Shown one piece after another: positions 4,873 through 8,537 of a DNA stretch of 8,537 nt. Below the pieces are notes generated by a model, which saw only the letters and a program-made list of their open reading frames with translations, made no database searches and had not been told where the DNA came from. The position numbers were made by a program, and so were the translations under genes. The stretch is from Pseudomonadota bacterium (GTDB taxonomy: Bacteria; Desulfobacterota; Desulfobacteria; Desulfobacterales; RPRI01): assembly GCA_018830925.1 (NCBI GenBank), contig JAHJRK010000184.1, positions 1-8,537 of the forward strand, written 5' to 3'. Each line of letters opens with the position of its first letter. Positions within the stretch are counted from its first letter, which is position 1.

Positions 4873-7815
4873 ATGATTATTAAAGAAACATTTAACCCGA
4901 TAAAAAAATATAAAAAGGCGCCCATGCCTGTTCCTGCCATTCCGGAAGAACTTCTGCCGGACTTAAACAACAAGCTTGATTCATTCCTGACAGCATTTAA
5001 AGATACAGGTATTGATATTGATATTGAAAAAGATCAGGAATTTTTTTCCGAACTGAAGTTTGTTTTTGCTTTAAGTGACTTTATCGCAAAAAGCTGTATC
5101 AGAACCCCGGCACTTTTTTCAGATCTTCTCGAAAGCGGAGATCTTAAGAGGTCTTATTCAGATGAGGTGTATGCCGAAAAAGTAAAGCGCCTTTTGTCAG
5201 GCATAAAAAACGAAGAGAGCATAGGAAGTAAACTTAGAAAATTCCGTTCGCGTGAGATGTTGAGAATAGCCTGGCGTGATCTTTCCCGCAACGCGGGCCT
5301 TTCTGAAACAGGCAGGGATCTTTCCGGTTTTGCGGATGCCTGTATCGACGCTGCAATTTCACACCTTTACGGGATTATGAAAGACGAGTTCGGGGTGCCG
5401 GAGAACGCAAGCGGCCACGCGCAAAAACTGGTTGTTATCGGAATGGGAAAGCTCGGAGCATTTGAGCTTAATTTTTCATCGGATGTTGATCTTGTTTTCG
5501 CTTATCCCGAAGCAGGGGAAACAAAAGGCGGAAAAATCGTAATAGGCAATGATGAGTTCTTTGTTCGCCTCTGCCGCCGCCTTATTAACGTTATCGGCGC
5601 CACAGATTATGATGGAATGGTATTTCGTGTCGATTTGCGGCTACGCCCTTATGGAGAGAGCGGCCCGCTTGTTATGAGCTTTGACCGGACGGAAGACTAT
5701 TACCAGGAGCAGGGACGGGAGTGGGAGCGGTACGCGTTGATAAAAGCAAGGATAGTTGCCGGCGACAAGGTTGCCGGAGAAAAGCTTCTGGAAAGACTCA
5801 AACCATTTGTTTACAGGAGATATCTTGATTACGGCGCTATAGAATCCTTAAGGAATATGAAAGAAAAAATAGCTCTTCAGGTGATGCAGAAAGAGATGAA
5901 GGGGAACATAAAGCTGGGGCCGGGAGGAATCCGGGAGATAGAGTTTTTTGCCCAGATTTTTCAGCTTATCCGCGGAGGAGTGGTTCCTGTACTTCAGGAG
6001 CGTGATGTAGTAAAAGTGTTAAGAGCTCTTGCTGAAAATAATTATGTTTCAAAAGATACCTGTGATGAACTTGAAGATGCATATGTATTTCTTCGCACAG
6101 TTGAAAACCATTTACAGGAATTTTCCGACCATCAGACGCACAGTTTGCCGGATGATCCTTTGTCGGTAGCCTCTCTTGCAGCTTCAATGGGCTTTCCCAG
6201 CCTGAAATTTTTCCAAAAAGAGCTTGAAAAGCACAGAAAAAAAGTTCAGGGCCATTTCAGCAGGCTTCTTGAGGCAACGGGAAACGGCGCCGGGGAGAAA
6301 GAGGATAATACTCAAAAAGAATTACATAATGTCTGGCAATCCCTTGGCAGAGAAGAAGAGAACAAAAAGATACTCCTCTCGGCAGGTTTTAAAAAACCGG
6401 AGGAGGTAATCGGCCTGCTCAAACATCTGCGCGATGATCCATCAACACGCGCCCTCAGCGGGAGCGGGCGGCACAAACTGGACAAACTGATTCCTTTGTT
6501 TCTAAGAGAGGCTGGCCTGTCCGACGATCCGGTTTCCGTATTGAATCATATCGTTGACCTGCTCAAAGCCATAGAAAGACGCACATGCTATCTCTCCCTT
6601 CTGCTTGAAAGCCCGGTTGCATTGAAACATCTTGTGAAGTTGGCAGTATCAAGCGCATGGATTATCTCTTTTCTGGCCCGCCATCCAGTTCTTCTCGATG
6701 AACTTCTTGATACAAGAACCCTTTATCTTCCTCCGCAAAAGCCCGAGCTGAAAAAAGAGATCGAAAGACGGCTGGATAGAATCCGTTCTACTGACCTTGA
6801 ATATCAGATCGAGGAACTGTGTATATTTAAACAGGTAAACACTCTTCGTGTCGCTGCTGCCGATGTCACGGGAGGTCTTCCTCTCATGAAAGTGAGCGAC
6901 CACCTCTCGTATATTGCCGAAGTAATAATCGAAAAGGTGCTTGAACTCTCGTGGGAACATCTTATGCAAAAACACGGAAGGCCGCATTGTTTTCTGGACG
7001 GAAATAAATACGAAAAAGGTTTTGCGGTAATAGCCTTTGGAAAACTCGGAGGACTTGAACTGGGGTATAGCTCAGATATTGACCTCGTTTTCCTCCATTC
7101 AGGCATTGAAGGCCATACAGCAAAAGGACCGAGACCAGTTGAAAATTCCCAGTTTTTTGCAAGGCTTGGAGAAAGAGTTGTGCATATACTGACTTCCTAT
7201 ACCCGCGCTGGAATGATTTATGAAGCGGATATGCGGCTTCGGCCAAGCGGAGGCTCAGGCCTTCTTGTAAGCCATATCGACGGATACAGGGAATACATGC
7301 TGAATGACGCGTGGACCTGGGAGCACCAGGCCATTGTAAGAGCCAGGCCTGTATGCGGAGACATTGTTATTGCCGAAAGATTTCAGCAAATCCGAAAGGA
7401 GGCGCTTGCCCGCCGCAGGGATAAAGAGAAGCTCCGGGATGAAGTCATAAACATGCGGGAACGAATGAGAAAAGAGCACCTGAAGCCCGATCCGGGTCTG
7501 TTTGATATAAAACAGGATACAGGCGGCATAGTTGATATTGAATTTCTTGTTCAGTACCTTGTTCTGTTAAAATCAAATGAATATAACGAACTTGCAAAAT
7601 GGACCGATAATGTACGGATTCTTCAAACACTTACAGAAACAAAAATCATTGATAATTACACGGCTCACTTTCTTAAAGAAGCCTATCTTACATACAGACT
7701 GACGGCCCACAGGCTGAGTCTCCAGGAAAAACCCGCCATAGTCGAAGCTTCCCGATTCAGCGACCTCAGGGAACAGGTAATTAAAATCTGGAATGCCTTT
7801 TTGGAGACTTCGTAA
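4873..7815 (+). CDS. glnE: Bifunctional glutamine synthetase adenylyltransferase / adenylyl-removing enzyme (GlnE)
   Basis: GlnE adenylylates a tyrosine on each glutamine synthetase subunit when nitrogen is plentiful, and removes AMP by phosphorolysis when nitrogen is short; PII and glutamine set the direction. It is cytoplasmic. Both nucleotidyltransferase domains are present. The N-terminal deadenylylase has GMGKLGAFELNFSSDVDL (from residue 190, metal aspartates D204 and D206) and RVDLRLRPYGESGPL (D254). The C-terminal adenylylase has FGKLGGLELGYSSDIDL (D735, D737) and EADMRLRPSGGSGLL (D786). E. coli GlnE has its pairs at 173/175 and 701/703, so nothing is missing between the domains. The start at 4873 gives 980 residues. 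An in-frame ATG at 4753 would add 40 residues encoded by the palindrome and is rejected. ATG 4924, after AAAGG at 5 nt spacing, is a serious alternative start (963 residues). It probably shares transcription with the M48 gene, and glnD follows on the same strand. Confidence 0.95.
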   Translation: MIIKETFNPIKKYKKAPMPVPAIPEELLPDLNNKLDSFLTAFKDTGIDIDIEKDQEFFSELKFVFALSDFIAKSCIRTPALFSDLLESGDLKRSYSDEVYAEKVKRLLSGIKNEESIGSKLRKFRSREMLRIAWRDLSRNAGLSETGRDLSGFADACIDAAISHLYGIMKDEFGVPENASGHAQKLVVIGMGKLGAFELNFSSDVDLVFAYPEAGETKGGKIVIGNDEFFVRLCRRLINVIGATDYDGMVFRVDLRLRPYGESGPLVMSFDRTEDYYQEQGREWERYALIKARIVAGDKVAGEKLLERLKPFVYRRYLDYGAIESLRNMKEKIALQVMQKEMKGNIKLGPGGIREIEFFAQIFQLIRGGVVPVLQERDVVKVLRALAENNYVSKDTCDELEDAYVFLRTVENHLQEFSDHQTHSLPDDPLSVASLAASMGFPSLKFFQKELEKHRKKVQGHFSRLLEATGNGAGEKEDNTQKELHNVWQSLGREEENKKILLSAGFKKPEEVIGLLKHLRDDPSTRALSGSGRHKLDKLIPLFLREAGLSDDPVSVLNHIVDLLKAIERRTCYLSLLLESPVALKHLVKLAVSSAWIISFLARHPVLLDELLDTRTLYLPPQKPELKKEIERRLDRIRSTDLEYQIEELCIFKQVNTLRVAAADVTGGLPLMKVSDHLSYIAEVIIEKVLELSWEHLMQKHGRPHCFLDGNKYEKGFAVIAFGKLGGLELGYSSDIDLVFLHSGIEGHTAKGPRPVENSQFFARLGERVVHILTSYTRAGMIYEADMRLRPSGGSGLLVSHIDGYREYMLNDAWTWEHQAIVRARPVCGDIVIAERFQQIRKEALARRRDKEKLRDEVINMRERMRKEHLKPDPGLFDIKQDTGGIVDIEFLVQYLVLLKSNEYNELAKWTDNVRILQTLTETKIIDNYTAHFLKEAYLTYRLTAHRLSLQEKPAIVEASRFSDLREQVIKIWNAFLETS

Positions 7816-7823
7816 CAAGTCTC
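7804..7823. other. Short perfect stem-loop spanning the glnE stop codon
   Basis: GAGACTT (7804-7810) and AAGTCTC (7817-7823) form a 7-bp perfect stem with a 6-nt loop containing the TAA stop of glnE. No T-run follows, so it is not a standard intrinsic terminator. It might stabilise the 3' end of the transcript or be chance. Confidence 0.35.
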
Positions 7824-7840
7824 ATAAATCAGTTGTGAAA

Positions 7841-8008
7841 AAGGGGTCCAGGATTCAAGTGTTTGTTTTTCTAATGATTTTATCAGGGATTTAAGCATCC
7901 TCTCAATCGCCTCTATGTCTCTCCGAAGTCCTGACAGGCTTTCCTTTATTCGCTTCCGCTCATCACTTCGTGTCACTGGAACCCCTGAACCCTTGACCCC
8001 TTGAATCC
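7841..8008 (-). repeat. Decayed S23-type (four-helix-bundle) element, copy B
   Basis: A second copy of the element at 1211-1423, inverted. Its left edge AAGGGGTCCAGGATTC (7841-7856) plus TTCAAGTGTTTGTTTT (7854-7869) are exact reverse complements of the right edge of copy A. Its other edge (7974-8008) is a run of degenerate units (ggaacccctgaacccttgac then cccttgaatcc) that, read on the minus strand, repeats GGATTCAAGGGGTCAAGGG. The ends are thus inverted relative to each other, as in copy A. Inside is only the C-terminal part of the protein. Together with the AT-rich DNA to its right it accounts for most of the 426 nt between glnE and glnD. Confidence 0.72.
7866..7976 (-). pseudogene. Four-helix-bundle protein (S23/IVP family) remnant, C-terminal part
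   Basis: The minus-strand frame reads TRSDERKRIKESLSGLRRDI followed by EAIERMLKSLIKSLEK. The last portion (I..MLxxLIKSL) matches how the final helix of S23/IVP proteins usually ends. The first, second and third helices are absent: upstream on the minus strand there is only the repeat edge, and the conserved KVWQKS block is missing. The open frame continues both into the repeat and into antisense glnE, but that is not protein-like and should not be annotated as a 112-residue gene. The C-terminal assignment is weaker than the N-terminal one in copy A, because this helix is less conserved. It is strengthened by the DNA match between the tails of both copies. Confidence 0.6.
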
Positions 8009-8076
8009 AATCAATCACCAACTAAATTTGGAGATAATCCTTTTAAATTAAATTGAGTGATAGACACATCACTATT

Positions 8077-8107
8077 ACAAATATGTAATAAATAATTACA
8101 TATTTGT
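8077..8107. promoter_or_regulatory. Perfect 13-bp-arm palindrome upstream of glnD (candidate enhancer/operator site)
   Basis: ACAAATATGTAAT (8077-8089) and ATTACATATTTGT (8095-8107) are exact reverse complements around a 5-nt spacer. The centre at 8092 lies about 120 bp before the expected start of the sigma-54 promoter at 8186-8202, within the usual range for activator sites of enhancer-binding proteins. A smaller 6-bp palindrome (AGTGAT 8056-8061, ATCACT 8068-8073) lies just upstream. Neither resembles the NtrC consensus TGCACC-N5-GGTGCA, so a different activator would be implied. A T-run (8107-8112) follows the right arm, so an AT-only terminator is the other reading, although an AT stem is weak for that. 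Confidence 0.5.
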
Positions 8108-8185
8108 TTTTTAAATATTTATATTGTATAATGCTTTAGTTTTTTATCTAATTGATATAATACATATTGCTGTATCTACGATCCT

Positions 8186-8202
8186 TTGGCACGGTCGTTG
8201 CT
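8186..8202 (+). promoter_or_regulatory. Sigma-54 (RpoN) -24/-12 promoter for glnD
   Basis: TTGGCACGGTCGTTGCT fits the sigma-54 consensus YTGGCACGRNNNTTGCW at every specified base. GG of the -24 element is at 8188-8189 and GC of the -12 element at 8200-8201, with the required 10 nt between. The expected transcription start is near 8213, 29 nt before the proposed TTG start of glnD. RpoN promoters need an enhancer-binding protein such as NtrC and are classic for nitrogen genes, which suits a gene for the PII-modifying enzyme. Confidence 0.85.
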
Positions 8203-8241
8203 TTTAATATTGCTTTAAAAACCAAAAGGAATTTGAAGCCT

Positions 8242-8537
8242 TTGATTAATCCAGCCGGAGAAAATTTACATGGCATTAAACATGAAAACGCTTCGAGGGC
8301 ACTGAAGCAGAAAAGGGAGCTGCTTTTTGCAGAGTGTTCCAAAGAGGATATCCCTTCGTTTCTTGAGCGGCATACAAGGCTTCTTGACGATTATTTTTTT
8401 GAGAGCTTTGAAAAAAGTATAATCGGGCCGGGGATGGCTATAGACAGAAATCCTTTTGCCATTATTGCACTGGGAGGATACGGAAGGGAAGAGATGTGCA
8501 TCCATTCGGATGTTGATCTCCTTTTTCTTTTCGGGGA
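8242..8537 (+). CDS. glnD: PII uridylyltransferase / uridylyl-removing enzyme (GlnD), N-terminal part
   Basis: GlnD senses glutamine and adds or removes UMP on PII proteins, which in turn steer GlnE and the nitrogen response; it is cytoplasmic. Only about 98 codons are in the window. They read through RHTRLLDDYFFESFEKSI to ALGGYGREEMCIHSDVDLLF, the nucleotidyltransferase motif G-G-x-G-R-x-E...S-D-x-D-L. GG is at residues 78-79 and the metal aspartates about 90 and 92 by this start. HTRLLDDYF...F and ALGGYGR suit GlnD better than other GG-SDxD enzymes. The frame is open from 8161 but has no ATG before 8434, which is too close to the motif. TTG 8242 has AAAAGGA (8224-8230) 11 nt upstream and lies downstream of the sigma-54 start, so I choose it. 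TTG 8233 is too near that site, and TTG 8167 lies upstream of the promoter. The ACT and HD domains lie beyond the window. Confidence 0.85.
   Translation, partial: MINPAGENLHGIKHENASRALKQKRELLFAECSKEDIPSFLERHTRLLDDYFFESFEKSIIGPGMAIDRNPFAIIALGGYGREEMCIHSDVDLLFLFG

Noticed and set aside
4628..4876. An 82-codon plus-strand frame across the end of the M48 gene and the palindrome
   Set aside because: Its first part is an alternative frame of the TPR region and the rest is repeat DNA; there is no ribosome binding site and no recognisable domain.
7683..8021. A 112-codon minus-strand reading frame starting at 8021
   Set aside because: It runs from repeat edge through the S23 remnant into antisense glnE. 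Only residues about 17-52 look protein-like, so I annotated a pseudogene fragment instead.
8077..8112. Intrinsic terminator (palindrome plus T-run) for glnE
   Set aside because: The stem is almost entirely A/T (one G-C pair per arm is visible near the middle and one near the end), and it lies about 260 nt after the glnE stop. A regulatory site fits the position before a sigma-54 promoter better, although I cannot exclude termination.
8104..8132. Possible sigma-70 promoter TTGTTT, 17 nt, TATAAT before glnD
   Set aside because: The -10 box is perfect, but the -35 matches only TTG and the region is almost pure A/T, where TATAAT is expected by chance. It could still be a second promoter, but the sigma-54 site is far stronger evidence.
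1..8537. CRISPR array, tRNA or rRNA gene, integrase or transposase, toxin-antitoxin or defence genes
   Set aside because: I looked for regularly spaced direct repeats, a tRNA T-loop (GGTTCRANTCC) in a cloverleaf context and recombinase motifs and found none. The ggattcaa words are repeat-element edges, not T-loops.

Overview
The window looks like chromosomal DNA from a Gram-negative proteobacterium. The paired nitrogen regulators GlnE and GlnD, a sigma-54 promoter, a DUF2065 membrane protein and a lipoprotein metalloprotease all fit. The moderately AT-leaning composition, the palindromic intergenic repeats and the four-helix-bundle (S23/IVP) remnants suggest the sulfate-reducing or syntrophic deltaproteobacteria (Desulfobacterota). 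That placement is inference, since no rRNA or marker alignment is available here.

Left part (1-1640): the 3' end of a small DUF2065 membrane-protein gene is followed 2 nt later by queA, the queuosine gene, starting at GTG 145. After queA comes a decayed mobile-like element (1211-1423). It carries an internally deleted four-helix-bundle (S23) gene between inverted ends built from GGATTCAA-type units. Convergent to queA is a 68-residue Cys-rich, zinc-ribbon-like protein gene.

Middle (1640-4730): class II fumarase fumC lies on the minus strand. It is separated from the small Cys-rich gene by an imperfect inverted repeat, and from the divergent M48 metalloprotease gene by another one. The M48 gene has a near-consensus sigma-70 promoter (TTGACA, 17 nt, TATTAT). 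It encodes a Tat-type lipoprotein precursor with an HELGH zinc site and a C-terminal TPR region.

Right part (4729-8537): a nested palindrome of about 141 bp fills almost all the space between the M48 gene and glnE, and its arm covers the likely glnE ribosome binding site. glnE (glutamine synthetase adenylyltransferase/deadenylylase) has both catalytic nucleotidyltransferase domains. After it comes a second, oppositely oriented copy of the S23-type element, keeping only the C-terminal part of the protein. An AT-rich regulatory region follows, with a perfect 13-bp-arm palindrome (8077-8107) and a sigma-54 promoter that matches consensus at every specified base (8186-8202). Downstream is the start of glnD (PII uridylyltransferase), cut by the window end and apparently starting at TTG.

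Biology: glnE and glnD form a nitrogen-signalling locus. GlnD modifies PII proteins, PII controls GlnE, and GlnE switches glutamine synthetase. The sigma-54 promoter suggests that glnD itself is under nitrogen or other enhancer-dependent control. I see no defence or wholly unknown multi-gene system. The unusual content is regulatory and repeat-derived: the sigma-54 control region, the palindrome over the glnE start, and the degraded S23-type elements.
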